From the NCBI RefSeq assembly GCF_003332305.1, contig NZ_QOIO01000006.1, positions 1-64,000 of the forward strand: a DNA stretch of 64,000 nucleotides, given 5' to 3'. Within the stretch, counting starts at the first letter, position 1. Every line of letters begins with the position of its first letter. The DNA comes from Microvirga aerophila. GTDB taxonomy: Bacteria > Pseudomonadota > Alphaproteobacteria > Rhizobiales > Beijerinckiaceae. Positions 1 through 9,509 of the stretch are shown here, one piece after another. The notes below the pieces were generated by a model that made no database searches, was not told the origin of the DNA, and saw only the letters and a list, made by a program, of their open reading frames with translations. The translations under genes and the position numbers were made by a program.

Positions 1-2
1 TG

Positions 3-38
3 AAAACCCCTGTGCGCCAATAGCGTCAGGGGTTTTTT
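3..38 (+). terminator. Rho-independent terminator of an upstream gene
   Basis: A ten-base stem (AAAACCCCTG at 3-12 pairing with CAGGGGTTTT at 27-36) closes a 14-base loop and runs into a T-tract. This is a canonical intrinsic terminator on the plus strand. It must belong to a gene or RNA just outside the left edge of the window. Confidence 0.85.
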
Positions 39-428
39 GCTGTTCAGAATACAGAGCAAGGATGCGAGCAGGCCGACGCCGCTTGGAGACCACACGCCAT
101 GGCGGATAATTTAATGGGACAGCGCGCTGGTAAACTCAGGCGCAATCCCGTCTTGAGCCTGCACTGAGCATTTCTCGACGTGACACCACATTTCGATTGA
201 AGCCAAGTCACACGTCGTTCCATCACGGCATCTCAGCGGTATTGGCGAGCCGTCAGTATTGTCCCCCGACCTCCGTTTGTTGTCGCGTGCAACCGCCCGC
301 TATCAGACGTATCCCTCGCTGGCTTACTGAGACAGTGCTATCTGTCCAGCACATCCCGACCTGAAACAAAAACTGGACAAACTGTAAGAAGTGTTTTCTC
401 CCTGAGCCGATCAGAGGAGGACAAGGCT
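39..428. other. Intergenic region upstream of the aldolase gene
   Basis: About 390 bases without a convincing gene. A 60-codon open frame on the minus strand (44-226) has no recognisable domain or ribosome binding site, and I do not call it. A strong ribosome binding site (AGAGGAGG, about 412-420) lies eight bases before the aldolase ATG. No clear operator or promoter could be singled out. Confidence 0.5.
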
Positions 429-1073
429 ATGTCTGCTCATACATCGATCCTGCATGGATACGTGCGGCTCGCGCCGGTGATCCCGGTCCTGACCATCACC
501 GACCCCCGTGTGAGCATCGATTTGGCCCATACACTTGTTCAGGCCGGCTTGCCGGTCATTGAGGTCACGTTGCGGACAGCTGGAGCCTTGGACGCAATCA
601 ACGCCATCGCCAAAGCTGTGCCGGATGCCGTTGTGGCCGCCGGTACGGTCGTGGAGCCACGGCAGATCCAGGAGGTCATTGATGCGGGCGCGAAATTCAT
701 CGTGACGCCGGGGACCCCTCTGCGTTTGGCGGAACGTCTCCGGGAGGCTGCGATTCCGGTGATGCCAGGTTGCTCGACGGTTTCGGAGGCCATGACTTTG
801 CAAAATCTCGGCTTCGAATTCCTCAAATTCTTTCCCGCAGCTGCCTCCGGCGGAGCCGCTTGGCTCAAGTCGCTGCAAGGCCCGTTGCCGATGCTGTCCT
901 TCTGCCCGACAGGGGGTATCGATCTTGCCACCGCTCCCTCCTATCTGTCACTTAAGAACGTTCCCTGCGTCGGCGGAACCTGGATCACACCCGCCGACGC
1001 CCTTGCGTCAGGCGATTTTGGGCGGATTGGACGCTTGGCCGCGGAGGCGGCGGCCCTTGGCCCGAACGCCTGA
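429..1073 (+). CDS. eda: KDPG-type 2-dehydro-3-deoxy-phosphogluconate aldolase
   Basis: A 214-residue class I aldolase of the KDPG/KHG family, which cleaves 2-keto-3-deoxy-6-phosphogluconate to pyruvate and glyceraldehyde 3-phosphate. The length and both catalytic landmarks match the family: Glu45 in VIEVTLRT and the Schiff-base Lys133 in FLKFFPA sit at the same positions as in the E. coli enzyme. The GTPG and PTGG phosphate-binding turns are also present. No edd lies beside it. The IlvD/Edd-family dehydratase 1.7 kb downstream could feed a related sugar-acid route, but that link is inference. The start is fixed by the GGAGG eight bases upstream. Confidence 0.93.
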   Translation: MSAHTSILHGYVRLAPVIPVLTITDPRVSIDLAHTLVQAGLPVIEVTLRTAGALDAINAIAKAVPDAVVAAGTVVEPRQIQEVIDAGAKFIVTPGTPLRLAERLREAAIPVMPGCSTVSEAMTLQNLGFEFLKFFPAAASGGAAWLKSLQGPLPMLSFCPTGGIDLATAPSYLSLKNVPCVGGTWITPADALASGDFGRIGRLAAEAAALGPNA

Positions 1074-1136
1074 ACCATTCGGTCAGGCCTCCGTTGTGTC
1101 CTTAGCTCAGCTTAGGACAGACAGGAGGAGGCCTTC

Positions 1137-1931
1137 ATGATCGATTACAAGAAGCTTTTGGACGCCATCGTCGGTACGGTCGGCCGGCCCGACGCGCCAC
1201 AAGGGCAACCCACACTACCAGACATCGGAAAGCAGCTCGAACAGGGCCTCGGCCAGCTTACCGGCCAGTCGCCCCAACAGCTTCTTCAGAAGGCGAAGGA
1301 TGCCGCCGTGCAGAACCCTGGCCTGACGCACGCGGCGGTTATTGGGTTGGCAGGCCTCATGTTCGGCAGGCGTAAGAAAAGCGGCATTGGCGGGAATCTC
1401 GTCAAGCTCGGGGGACTCGCGCTGATCGGCACTCTTGCCTACAGGGCGTTTCAGCAACAGCGAAAAGGCGAGCCCGTGCTCGCCGCTCAAGGGTCACAAG
1501 CCACGGACACTCAAAGCGCAGACGCCCAGTCTGTTAGCGAGATCCCATCGACATCTCGTTTCCATCCCATGTCGCAAACCGAGGATGACGCCATGCTGTT
1601 TCTGCGGGCCATGATCGCGGCAGCGGCCTCGGATGGACATATCGACGAGGGGGAGCGGGCGCGCATTATCAAAGGTCTCGCGGAAGCAGGCATTGATCCG
1701 CAGGCGACCAGCTGGCTCGAGCGTGAAATGGCTTCACCGGCGGACGTGGATGAGCTTTCGTCCGCCGTCAACGATCCGGAACTAGCGGCTCAGGTCTATA
1801 CGGCGGCGCGCATTGCAATCGATCCCGATACGATCCAGGAGCGGGAGTTTCTGCGGCAATTGGCTGAAGCGCTCGATCTTGATCAGGCCATGAGGCGGCA
1901 GATCGAAAGCACGGTTGATTCTATGGGGTGA
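1137..1931 (+). CDS. DUF533 (YebE-like) inner-membrane protein with TerB-like domain
   Basis: A 264-residue protein. An N-terminal Gln-rich segment (about 1-55) is followed by a hydrophobic segment at about 65-105 (VIGLAGLMFG, LVKLGGLALIGTLAYRAF), a low-complexity linker, and a C-terminal helical domain (about 150-264). The C-terminal domain carries AAAASDGHIDEGE, which resembles TerB/DUF533 acidic helices that may bind metal. The function of the family is not established. It starts 63 bases after the aldolase and has its own AGGAGG ribosome binding site, so co-transcription is possible. Confidence 0.8.
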   Translation: MIDYKKLLDAIVGTVGRPDAPQGQPTLPDIGKQLEQGLGQLTGQSPQQLLQKAKDAAVQNPGLTHAAVIGLAGLMFGRRKKSGIGGNLVKLGGLALIGTLAYRAFQQQRKGEPVLAAQGSQATDTQSADAQSVSEIPSTSRFHPMSQTEDDAMLFLRAMIAAAASDGHIDEGERARIIKGLAEAGIDPQATSWLEREMASPADVDELSSAVNDPELAAQVYTAARIAIDPDTIQEREFLRQLAEALDLDQAMRRQIESTVDSMG

Positions 1932-1933
1932 TC

Positions 1934-1956
1934 CGGCTCTGGCTTCGTCAGAGCCG
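1934..1956. terminator. Hairpin between convergent genes
   Basis: An eight-base perfect stem (CGGCTCTG with CAGAGCCG) and a seven-base loop sit between the DUF533 gene and the converging secreted-protein gene, overlapping the latter's stop codon. There is no clear T-run, so termination is inferred from position and symmetry. Confidence 0.5.
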
Positions 1957-2547
1957 TGACGGGCGGCTCAACGGCCTGATGCGTTGGTACATCACGGTCG
2001 TTTGACGCCCGCCCTTTTCATCATAGCGCTTTGCCAGGACGAAGCCGAGATCCGTGGAGTAGAGATCTGTGAACTCGAACGATACCTGTCCGTCGGCATT
2101 CATGGAGCGGTTCCGGATGATGAGAACTTGATAAGTGCAGGAGCCAATCTGAAGGCTCTCCTGGCCTGTCACAATCATCTCCAGGGAAATCAACTCTCCG
2201 ACCTTGGATGGTTCGGAAGGCGCATAAGTGAGAGCCCGCCGCGCTTTCACGGTGAGCGGAAAGATGGATCGCAGGTCGGACACGGGCACGTTGATGCTGC
2301 GCGCCGTGTCGTCGAATCGGCTGATCGGAAAAAGGCCCCGGTAATAGATGACGTCCTGCCTTTTGCCGCCCGAATAGGTGTTGACCACATGAACGAAATG
2401 CCCGGGAGCCGGCCGAATTTCCGCGTGTGCGCCCTGTCGCTCGAGGATAAACCCAAGCTTTGCCGACTCGGCGTTCGGACAATCATCGGCCACGCCCGGG
2501 CCGGCGGCGAAAATACCAAGCAGAAAAGGTGCGAAGCGCCGGAACAT
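1948..2547 (-). CDS. Secreted hypothetical protein
   Basis: A 199-residue protein of unknown function. The first 21 residues (MFRRFAPFLLGIFAAGPGVA) form a signal peptide with a likely cleavage after GVA-DD, so it should be periplasmic. The mature part is beta-rich by eye, with two cysteines (Cys23 and one in IGSCTY) that could form a disulfide. It converges on the DUF533 gene. I do not recognise the family. Confidence 0.6.
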   Translation of the reverse strand: MFRRFAPFLLGIFAAGPGVADDCPNAESAKLGFILERQGAHAEIRPAPGHFVHVVNTYSGGKRQDVIYYRGLFPISRFDDTARSINVPVSDLRSIFPLTVKARRALTYAPSEPSKVGELISLEMIVTGQESLQIGSCTYQVLIIRNRSMNADGQVSFEFTDLYSTDLGFVLAKRYDEKGGRQTTVMYQRIRPLSRPSRL

Positions 2548-2791
2548 GACCCGATGCTTTGAAATAATGTATCGAACGCATCAAAGCGCGTTCGCGACCG
2601 CGTTGCAACAGCATATCCATGAGAGCGTCCTTGCGACTGTCTCATCGTGGGATTGCCGGGCGTTTCCCGCCGATCATGCTGGAGGATTGCAACTTTCCGG
2701 AACCGGTGCGGCAGGGGACGGTTGATTTCCATCCCGGCTCCGGCTCAAATCGGCACAGCTCAATAAGCAAGACTTGAAAGGATATGAGGAA

Positions 2792-4600
2792 ATGGCTGAG
2801 AGGCTTCAACGTCGCACGCCCGATCAGCTGCGCTCCCGGCTTTGGTTCGACAATCCGGACAATCCGGGCATGACAGCCCTGTATCTTGAGCGCTACCTCA
2901 ACTTCGGCCTGACCGGCAAAGAACTCCAGGGCAAGAAGCCGATCATCGGCATAGCGCAGACAGGCTCCGATCTGTCGCCCTGCAACAGGCATCATATCGA
3001 ACTCGCCAAGCGTGTCCGCGACGGCATCACGGCCGCTGGAGGCGTCGCTTTCGAGTTCCCGTGCCATCCGATTCAGGAAACCGGCAAGCGGCCCACCGCC
3101 AGCCTCGATCGCAACTTGGCCTATCTGTCCCTGGTGGAAGTGCTCTACGGCTATCCCCTGGATGGCGTCGTTCTGATGACCGGCTGCGACAAGACCATGC
3201 CGGCCTGCCTCATGGCGGCCGCGACCGTGAACATTCCGGCGATCTCGCTCAATGTCGGTCCTATGCTCAACGGCTGGCACCATGGCGAACGCACCGGCTC
3301 GGGCACCGTCGTCTGGAAAGCCCGCGAGCGCCATGCGGCCGGCGATATCGACTATCAGCAGTTCATGGACATCGTCGGATCGAGCGCGCCGTCCGTCGGT
3401 CACTGCAACACCATGGGCACCGCCTCGACCATGAATGCGCTCGCCGAAGCCCTAGGCATGGCGCTTCCGGGATCGGCCGCCATTCCGGCTCCCTATCGCG
3501 AGCGCGGGCAAGCCGCCTATGAAACCGGCAAACGCATCGTCGAGATGGTGTGGGAGGATCTGAAGCCGTCCGACATCATGACCCGCGAAGCCTTCGAGAA
3601 CGCGATCGTCGCCAATGCGGCCATCGGCGGCTCCACCAACGCGCCCATCCACATCAACGCCATCGCCAAGCATATCGGCGTTCAGCTCGACAACGACGAT
3701 TGGGAGCGCTTCGGTCTCGACATTCCTCTGCTGGTGAACGTCCAGCCCGCAGGTGAATACCTCGGTGAGGAATACTTCCGGGCCGGCGGCTTGCCGGCCG
3801 TGTTGGCCGAATTGATCGGCGCCGGCAAGATCAACGAGGATGCGATCACCTGCACTGGCGCCACCATCGGCGAGAACAGCAGGGGCAAGTTCAGCTGGGA
3901 CCGGGACGTGATCCGCTCCTATGACAATCCGCTGAAGGAGAAGGCGGGTTTCCTGAATCTCAAAGGCACTCTGTTCGAATCGGCGATCATGAAGACCAGC
4001 GTGATCAGCGAGGAGTTCCGCGACCGGTACCTGTCCAATCCCGATGATCCGAACGCCTTCGAGGGCCGCGTCGTCGTGTTCGACGGGCCGGAGGACTACC
4101 ATCATCGCCTCGATGATCCGGCGCTCGACATCGATGAGCACACGATCCTGATCATGCGCGGAGCCGGCCCTATCGGCTATCCGGGTGCGGCTGAGGTGGT
4201 GAACATGCAACCGCCTGCGGCGCTCATCAAAAGAGGCGTTCTGTCCTTGCCGTGCATCGGGGACGGCCGCCAGTCGGGCACGTCCGCCACGCCGTCGATC
4301 CTCAATGCCTCGCCAGAGGCGGCAGTCGGAGGTGGGCTCGCGCTGCTGCAGACGGGCGACCGCATCCGTATCGATCTCAACCAGCGTCGTGCGGACATCC
4401 TGCTCTCCGATGAGGAACTGCAGCGGCGTCGTTCCGATCTGAACGCCAAGGGCGGCTATCCTTATCCTGCAAGCCAGACGCCGTGGCAGGAAATTCAGCG
4501 CGCCATGGTGGACCAACTCGCGGACGGCATGACCTTGAGACCTGCGGTGAAATTCCAGAAGGTTGCGCAAACCTTCGGAGTGCCCCGGGACAATCACTAG
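2792..4600 (+). CDS. IlvD/Edd-family sugar-acid dehydratase
   Basis: A 602-residue iron-sulfur dehydratase of the IlvD/Edd family. Three family cysteines that ligate the Fe-S cluster are visible: Cys64 (LSPCNRHH), Cys132 ([10 protein letters not shown]) and Cys205 (SVGHCNTMG). Overall it looks more like pentonate/hexonate dehydratases (arabinonate, xylonate, galactonate type) than true dihydroxy-acid dehydratase, and the SDR gene 36 bases downstream supports a sugar-acid catabolic role. The exact substrate cannot be read from sequence. I chose the ATG at 2792 over an in-frame TTG at 2774 because AAAGGA lies nine bases before the ATG. Confidence 0.85.
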   Translation: MAERLQRRTPDQLRSRLWFDNPDNPGMTALYLERYLNFGLTGKELQGKKPIIGIAQTGSDLSPCNRHHIELAKRVRDGITAAGGVAFEFPCHPIQETGKRPTASLDRNLAYLSLVEVLYGYPLDGVVLMTGCDKTMPACLMAAATVNIPAISLNVGPMLNGWHHGERTGSGTVVWKARERHAAGDIDYQQFMDIVGSSAPSVGHCNTMGTASTMNALAEALGMALPGSAAIPAPYRERGQAAYETGKRIVEMVWEDLKPSDIMTREAFENAIVANAAIGGSTNAPIHINAIAKHIGVQLDNDDWERFGLDIPLLVNVQPAGEYLGEEYFRAGGLPAVLAELIGAGKINEDAITCTGATIGENSRGKFSWDRDVIRSYDNPLKEKAGFLNLKGTLFESAIMKTSVISEEFRDRYLSNPDDPNAFEGRVVVFDGPEDYHHRLDDPALDIDEHTILIMRGAGPIGYPGAAEVVNMQPPAALIKRGVLSLPCIGDGRQSGTSATPSILNASPEAAVGGGLALLQTGDRIRIDLNQRRADILLSDEELQRRRSDLNAKGGYPYPASQTPWQEIQRAMVDQLADGMTLRPAVKFQKVAQTFGVPRDNH

Positions 4601-4636
4601 ATCAACCTCCACGACAACCCTCATGCGGGACGCACC

Positions 4637-5383
4637 ATGACTGATCGGCTGAAAGGTAAGAAGGCCCTCGTGACCGCCGCAGGGCAGGGGATCGGACGCG
4701 CCATCGCGGACGCTTTTATCCGCGAGGGCGCAAAGGTCTTCGCCACTGATCTCGATGTCGAGAAGCTTCGTGATCTCGCGGGGGCTGAGCACCGTGCGCT
4801 CGACGTGCTCTCAGGCCAGGCCGTCAGTGAGCTCCTCGCGCAGACGGGTCCGATCGACGTGCTCGTGAACGCTGCCGGCTTCGTGCATCACGGCACCGTC
4901 CTGGATTGCTCCGACAAGGATTGGGACTTCTCGTTCGACCTGAACGTGAAATCCATGCATCGGACGATCCAGGCCGTGTTGCCGGGCATGCTCGGCAAAG
5001 GCGGCGGATCGATCGTCAACATCGCGTCGGGAGCTTCGTCCGTGCGCGGCATCCCGAACCGCTATGTCTACGGCGCCACGAAGGCCGCGGTGATCGGCCT
5101 CACCAAAGCAGTCGCGGCTGACTTCATCAAACAGGGCGTACGCGCCAACGCCATCTGTCCCGGCACCATCCAGTCGCCGTCGCTCGATGAGCGCATCCGC
5201 TCTCAGGCGGAAAGTTCGGGGCAGAGTCTTGATGTGGTGCGGCAGGCCTTCATCGACCGGCAGCCCATGGGGCGGCTCGGTACCCCTGAGGAGGTGGCGT
5301 GGCTTGCGGTCTATCTTGCGTCGGACGAGTCAAGCTACACGACGGGACATGTCCACTTGGTGGATGGCGGCTTCGCTCTCTAG
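4637..5383 (+). CDS. SDR-family dehydrogenase (sugar/hydroxy-acid type)
   Basis: A 248-residue short-chain dehydrogenase. It has the dinucleotide-binding AAGQGIG loop (about 14-20), NAA at 78-80, a catalytic serine near 131-134 (NIASGAS) and the Tyr145-x3-Lys149 pair. The C-terminal YTTGHVHLVDGGFAL is typical of classical SDRs. The family resemblance is to DHRS6/BDH2 and bacterial 2-keto-3-deoxy-L-fuconate dehydrogenases. Placed after an IlvD/Edd dehydratase, it probably oxidises the 2-keto-3-deoxy sugar acid that enzyme makes. That pathway is inferred from the pair, not shown. Confidence 0.82.
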   Translation: MTDRLKGKKALVTAAGQGIGRAIADAFIREGAKVFATDLDVEKLRDLAGAEHRALDVLSGQAVSELLAQTGPIDVLVNAAGFVHHGTVLDCSDKDWDFSFDLNVKSMHRTIQAVLPGMLGKGGGSIVNIASGASSVRGIPNRYVYGATKAAVIGLTKAVAADFIKQGVRANAICPGTIQSPSLDERIRSQAESSGQSLDVVRQAFIDRQPMGRLGTPEEVAWLAVYLASDESSYTTGHVHLVDGGFAL

Positions 5384-5468
5384 CTCAGCTCGCCGGAGCC
5401 TAATTTCGGGCTGCGATTGAACGGTGCTGATCCTGCTGGACTCGGGCAGGAACCATTACTCCGGGGAT

Positions 5469-5777
5469 CTAGGTGGCTGACCGGGCTTCCTCCGCCCGGG
5501 CCCGCTCTGCCCTGTCGAGCCATTGAACGACATTTTCATCACGCCAGTTGATCCTCAAAGCCCGGCCAAAGTCGCTGATGGCCTTATCGTACTCACCGAG
5601 GTGATACATGGTTATGCCACGACAAAGGTAGAATTGAGCGTCGTAGTCATTCTCACGGCAGGATTCTGGGGCTGAAAAAGTGTGGTCATCGCCCTGCTTC
5701 CCGTAGATGAATTTGAGAATGTAGGGAAGTCTGAACTGACTATTGCTAATAAGGGCGATGACCACGTTCAACTCCAA
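5469..5777 (-). CDS. Short TPR-repeat protein or fragment
   Basis: A 102-residue frame. Only the second half (about 45-95) is recognisable: a tetratricopeptide-type pair of helices (YLCRGITMYHLGEYDKAISDFGRAL). The first 45 residues resemble nothing and have lower GC than the neighbours. This could be the remnant of a longer TPR gene or an acquired fragment. No good ribosome binding site was seen, so both the start and gene status are uncertain. Confidence 0.35.
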   Translation of the reverse strand: MELNVVIALISNSQFRLPYILKFIYGKQGDDHTFSAPESCRENDYDAQFYLCRGITMYHLGEYDKAISDFGRALRINWRDENVVQWLDRAERARAEEARSAT

Positions 5778-5954
5778 GTTTCTAATAGTTTGTTTTAATT
5801 TCTACTTACTCAGTTAAAACCACCCTCTGTCGGCGAGTGGCAGGGAGAATGTGGCAGGTTCATTACCCTACGGAAATCGAATAACCGCAGGTCTTGTCGG
5901 AAAAACGTAGGAATAGTAGCGTTCCTTTCAGCGGGCTTCCCGCAGGAGATCGGA

Positions 5955-6998
5955 ATGGCCGATTCTGAGTATTCACCTAATACTGAAGTTGGATTTCCGG
6001 TCGCTTCGAGTAACAGCCTCATCGCTGATTTTGCATTCAGGACCCCGAAACTCGATGAGTTTGAAGATATTCTTAGGAATACTGTTACCGAGCATCGGCT
6101 GACGCCGGCGTCGCGGGGCACTAAATTCGAGGGCGAGTTCGGTTTCAGCGGTCGGAGTGACTTCAGCGTCTTCAACACGCGTTTCAGGTCGAAGTTGGAG
6201 GCGGACCTCGCTCCTGAGGAATCCGATGATCGGATCGGCTTCGCTATGGCCGTGAGGGGCAGCAACGAACTTGTCATGCGCGGCAAGGAGTATTCCATGT
6301 CGGGCTCGCAAGGCGTCACCTTCACGTCCGGGCCGCCGAGAACCCTCCGCTTCAGCGATGAGAGCGACGGTCTCGGGCTTATCATGAACCGGCACCGCAT
6401 CGCCGAGTATTGCGCAAAGCTGCTCGGGCGCGACATCGAGGGGCATGTCCAGTTCGAAACGCATTTCGATCTCGACAGTCCGGCCGGGCAAAGCTGGCTT
6501 CGCCTCGTCCGGTACACCTCGACCGAGATCAGCAACCCGCTCTCCCTCGTCAGGCAGTTTGCGGCCGCCCGCCAGCAACTTGAGCAGATGGTGATCACTG
6601 GCTTCCTGCTCTCGCATAGGCATATCTATTCGATTGCGCTGCACCAGCCGCAGCCTGCCGCCGCGCCCTATTACGTGAAGCGGGCGGAAGCCTATATCGA
6701 GGCGCATTTCACCTATCCGCTTTCGCTTGCCGACATCGCGGCTCAATCGGGCGTGAGCGCCCGAAGCCTGCAGACCGGCTTCCAGAACTTCCGCCATATG
6801 ACGCCGATGGCCTATCTCCGGTCCGTGCGGTTGCGCCATGCGCACCAGGCGCTGCTCACGGCGGACCCGGCGCTCTCCACCGTGACGGATATCGCCCTCT
6901 TCTGCGGCTTCAACCACATGGGAGAGTTCGCGTCTCTCTACAAACGGACCTATGGCGTCAACCCGCGCCAGACCCTGCTGAAGAAGCTCAAAGCCTGA
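5955..6998 (+). CDS. AraC-family transcriptional regulator
   Basis: A 347-residue regulator. The N-terminal two thirds (about 20-215) match the layout of AraC-binding-like sensor domains. The C-terminal 100 residues carry the double helix-turn-helix: first recognition region LADIAAQSGVSARSLQTGF, second DIALFCGFNHMGEFASLYKRTYGVNPRQTL. AGGAG lies seven bases before the ATG. The target is unknown; the divergent TPR fragment and the upstream dehydratase/SDR pair are candidates only by proximity. The first 100 bases are noticeably more AT-rich than the rest. Confidence 0.88.
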   Translation: MADSEYSPNTEVGFPVASSNSLIADFAFRTPKLDEFEDILRNTVTEHRLTPASRGTKFEGEFGFSGRSDFSVFNTRFRSKLEADLAPEESDDRIGFAMAVRGSNELVMRGKEYSMSGSQGVTFTSGPPRTLRFSDESDGLGLIMNRHRIAEYCAKLLGRDIEGHVQFETHFDLDSPAGQSWLRLVRYTSTEISNPLSLVRQFAAARQQLEQMVITGFLLSHRHIYSIALHQPQPAAAPYYVKRAEAYIEAHFTYPLSLADIAAQSGVSARSLQTGFQNFRHMTPMAYLRSVRLRHAHQALLTADPALSTVTDIALFCGFNHMGEFASLYKRTYGVNPRQTLLKKLKA

Positions 6999-7052
6999 CG
7001 CTTGGAGCACCGGTTTTCACCCGATGCTCATGGTGGAAGCGGTGCATGTCTG

Positions 7053-7083
7053 GTGAGGAAAGCGCGAGGCCGCTTTTCCTCAC
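7053..7083. terminator. Bidirectional terminator between convergent genes
   Basis: A 12-pair stem with one bulge (GTGAGGAAA-GCG against CGC-TTTTCCTCAC) lies between the AraC gene and the converging dehydrogenase gene. A T-run is inside the right arm rather than after it. Confidence 0.55.
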
Positions 7084-7089
7084 GACATT

Positions 7090-8076
7090 CTAGCCTGCCG
7101 TGGCGGGCGGCTCTGTCGGGGCCCATGGAGTTTCCGGCACAGGGGTGAGAGGCCCCTTTCCGCCAAACCACGAGATCAGGTTGTCGACCACGAGCTGCCC
7201 CATGGCCTTGCGCGTGTGGACGGACGCCGACGCGATATGCGGCAGGAGAACCACATGCTCCATGTCGATCAGCTCCTGCGGAACATTCGGCTCGTCCTGG
7301 AAGACATCGAGACCGGCGGAGAGGATCGTTCCTGACCTGAGAGCTTCGATCAGCGCTTGTTCATCGACCACGCTCCCGCGCGCGACGTTGATCAGAACGC
7401 CATTGGGGCCCAGGGCCTTCAGGACATCCGCGTTGATCAGGTGCTTGGTGGAGGCGCCGCCGGGCGTAATCACGATCAGCACATCGCAGGCTGCGGCGAG
7501 TTCGGTCGCGGTGGCGTAAAACGGATAGGCGACATCGTCCTGCTTCGTGCGGCCGTGATAGGCGATGGCGACGTCGAAGCCCTCGAGCCGCCTCGCGATA
7601 GCCTTGCCGATGCGGCCGAGACCCACGATGCCGACCGTGCGCGCCCTCAGGGTGGCCGAGAGAGGAAGCGGAGCCTTCAGCCAGTGTCCGGCCCGCAGAT
7701 AACGGTCCGCCTGCGGGATCTGTCTCAAGGTTGCGAGGAGAAGCCCGATGGTCAGGTCCGCCACTTCGTCGTTCAGAACATCGGGCGTGTTGGTGACGAT
7801 GATGCCGCGCTCGGCGGCGGCCGCCACATCAACGTTGTCGTAGCCGACCCCGAAGCTGGAGACGACTTCCAGATTCGGAAGGCGGCCGAAAAGCGCTGCG
7901 TTCATGGGGCCGCTTCCGGTGCTCGTGGCGATGCCGCGGATGCGGGGACCTACGTCGCGAAAGAAGGCGTCGCGGTCCGGCTGCTCCCAGAGGCGATGGA
8001 TAAGGAAGGCCTCGTCCAGCGCCTGCATGGTGCTCGGCAGCAATGGCCCCGGCATCAGAATATCGGTTTTCGTCAT
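7090..8076 (-). CDS. D-isomer-specific 2-hydroxyacid dehydrogenase
   Basis: A 328-residue NAD(P)-dependent dehydrogenase of the glyoxylate/hydroxypyruvate reductase type. The Rossmann motif GLGRIGKAIARRL lies in the middle, and the catalytic triad context is present: Arg in NVARGSVVDE, Glu in DVFQDEPN, His in LLPHIASAS. It probably reduces glyoxylate or hydroxypyruvate in the cytoplasm, but close relatives act on gluconate or phenylpyruvate, so the substrate is left open. It stands alone on the minus strand. Confidence 0.88.
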   Translation of the reverse strand: MTKTDILMPGPLLPSTMQALDEAFLIHRLWEQPDRDAFFRDVGPRIRGIATSTGSGPMNAALFGRLPNLEVVSSFGVGYDNVDVAAAAERGIIVTNTPDVLNDEVADLTIGLLLATLRQIPQADRYLRAGHWLKAPLPLSATLRARTVGIVGLGRIGKAIARRLEGFDVAIAYHGRTKQDDVAYPFYATATELAAACDVLIVITPGGASTKHLINADVLKALGPNGVLINVARGSVVDEQALIEALRSGTILSAGLDVFQDEPNVPQELIDMEHVVLLPHIASASVHTRKAMGQLVVDNLISWFGGKGPLTPVPETPWAPTEPPATAG

Positions 8077-8179
8077 GGTTCGTCCTGTGCCCTCTCGAAC
8101 GGTTTCAGCGCAGCAAGGAAAGTCTCCTCTTCGTGCTGCTTTAGCAATGGCGAACCAGAACAGCTTCGCCGGAAAAAAC

Positions 8180-8485
8180 CTAGCGGAGATTGCAGCGGGT
8201 TTCCGGGCCCTTTCGCAGAGCCCGGTCGATCCCCTTGGCTTCCTCTTGAAGGACTGCCTTCACGTCCGGCGGGAGATCAGCCCAATGGCAGCCGCGCAAG
8301 GCGGCTTCGAGCCCATAAAGAGCGTTGAGCGTGACGTTCCGAGGAAACATGAACTTCAGGCGACAGTACGCCTCGACCGCGCCGATGGTCTTCAGGGCAT
8401 CGATCGTTCCGATTCCGGCCTCATCGAGCCACCTTTGCGTCACGGGCCCGATGCCCGGAAGAGTGTTGACCGGCTCGCCGCTCAC
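8180..8485 (-). CDS. TfoX C-terminal-domain protein
   Basis: A 101-residue protein that is essentially a stand-alone TfoX/Sxy C-terminal domain. It has a helix-hairpin-helix-like LPGIGPVTQRWLDEAGIGTIDAL at about 9-31, followed by VEAYCRLKFMFP and LYGLEAALRGCHW. In gamma-proteobacteria TfoX regulates competence; isolated C-terminal domains have no assigned role. The start is GTG. It begins 14 bases after the DMT transporter gene and is probably in one operon with it. Confidence 0.8.
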   Translation of the reverse strand: MSGEPVNTLPGIGPVTQRWLDEAGIGTIDALKTIGAVEAYCRLKFMFPRNVTLNALYGLEAALRGCHWADLPPDVKAVLQEEAKGIDRALRKGPETRCNLR

Positions 8486-8499
8486 AATGCGATCCCCGG

Positions 8500-9405
8500 C
8501 TATTGCTGCCTCGCCCGCTCACGATAGAGCAGATACATGCCGGACGCGATGACGATGCCCGCGCCCAGGAACGTCCAGGCATCCGGCCAGTCCCCGAACA
8601 CGATATAGCCCAAGGCCAGCATCCAGATGATCTGGGTATAGATGAACGGCGACAGGATCGCCGCGGGAGCCCGGGCATGGGCCAGGATCAGCAGCCAGTG
8701 TCCGACGGCTCCGAAAACGCCCGTGAGGGCCAGAAGGGCCCAGGTCAGAGCCGTGGGCGGCGTGGTCCAGAACCACGGCAGGAGCGGCATCATGAGCACG
8801 ATGCCGGCGACTCCCGAGTAGAACGTCGTGGTCTTCGAGGAATCGGACGAAGCCAGCATCCGGGTGGTGATACCGTAGAACGCGTAGGAGACGGCCCCCG
8901 TCAGGGACAAAAGGGCGGCTGGATGCATGGCGCCCAGCCCCGGGCGCGTGATGACGAGAACTCCCAGAAATCCGATGCCGACGGCGACAAGACGGCGGGC
9001 GCCGACCCATTCGCCAAGGATCGGCCCGGCTACCAGGGCCACGATGAGCGGTGTGGAGAACATGATCGACATGGTCTCAACGAGCTGCAGGTACTGCAGG
9101 GCCACGAAATTGCAGACGGTGGAGAGAAAAACCAGAAACGAGCGCAGGAGCTGCAGCGGCAGCCGGCGCGTTCTGGTAAAGCCGGGCTGTGTCCAGGGAT
9201 TGATCACGAGGGACGTCAGGATGACGGCCGACATGTAGCGGGCCCACACGGTCACGAGGGGATCGACGGAGCGGTTGAGCCATTTCGCGGTGGCGTCCAA
9301 CCCGGAGAAGCAGATCAGCGCGCCGCACATGAGGGCGATGCCGACGAGACGCTGCCTGCGCAGGGAGGCAGGCGTGGCATAGGTTACGGGCAGGGTGTCG
9401 GCCAT
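8500..9405 (-). CDS. DMT-superfamily (EamA) transporter
   Basis: A 301-residue integral membrane protein with about ten hydrophobic segments in two EamA repeats (roughly 20-150 and 160-295). The family exports or imports metabolites such as amino acids and nucleotides, and the substrate cannot be predicted here. It is followed closely by the TfoX-C gene. Confidence 0.85.
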   Translation of the reverse strand: MADTLPVTYATPASLRRQRLVGIALMCGALICFSGLDATAKWLNRSVDPLVTVWARYMSAVILTSLVINPWTQPGFTRTRRLPLQLLRSFLVFLSTVCNFVALQYLQLVETMSIMFSTPLIVALVAGPILGEWVGARRLVAVGIGFLGVLVITRPGLGAMHPAALLSLTGAVSYAFYGITTRMLASSDSSKTTTFYSGVAGIVLMMPLLPWFWTTPPTALTWALLALTGVFGAVGHWLLILAHARAPAAILSPFIYTQIIWMLALGYIVFGDWPDAWTFLGAGIVIASGMYLLYRERARQQ

Positions 9406-9509
9406 GCTCGGGATGCTAGCGGCACAACTCCGTCACGGCGAGTGCGCGCCACGCACGGCCCTCCTGCGTCCCGGGCAGGGGTCGCCAGCCGACGGGCCCG
9501 GATCGGCGC

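Noticed and set aside
44-226. 60-codon minus-strand open frame
   Set aside because: No domain, no ribosome binding site, composition unlike the neighbouring genes.
7005-7029. Third copy of the nested-hairpin repeat
   Set aside because: It shares only a GGTTTT core and GAGCA/TGCTC ends; the inner arm GCGGAAAA is absent, so I did not list it as a copy.
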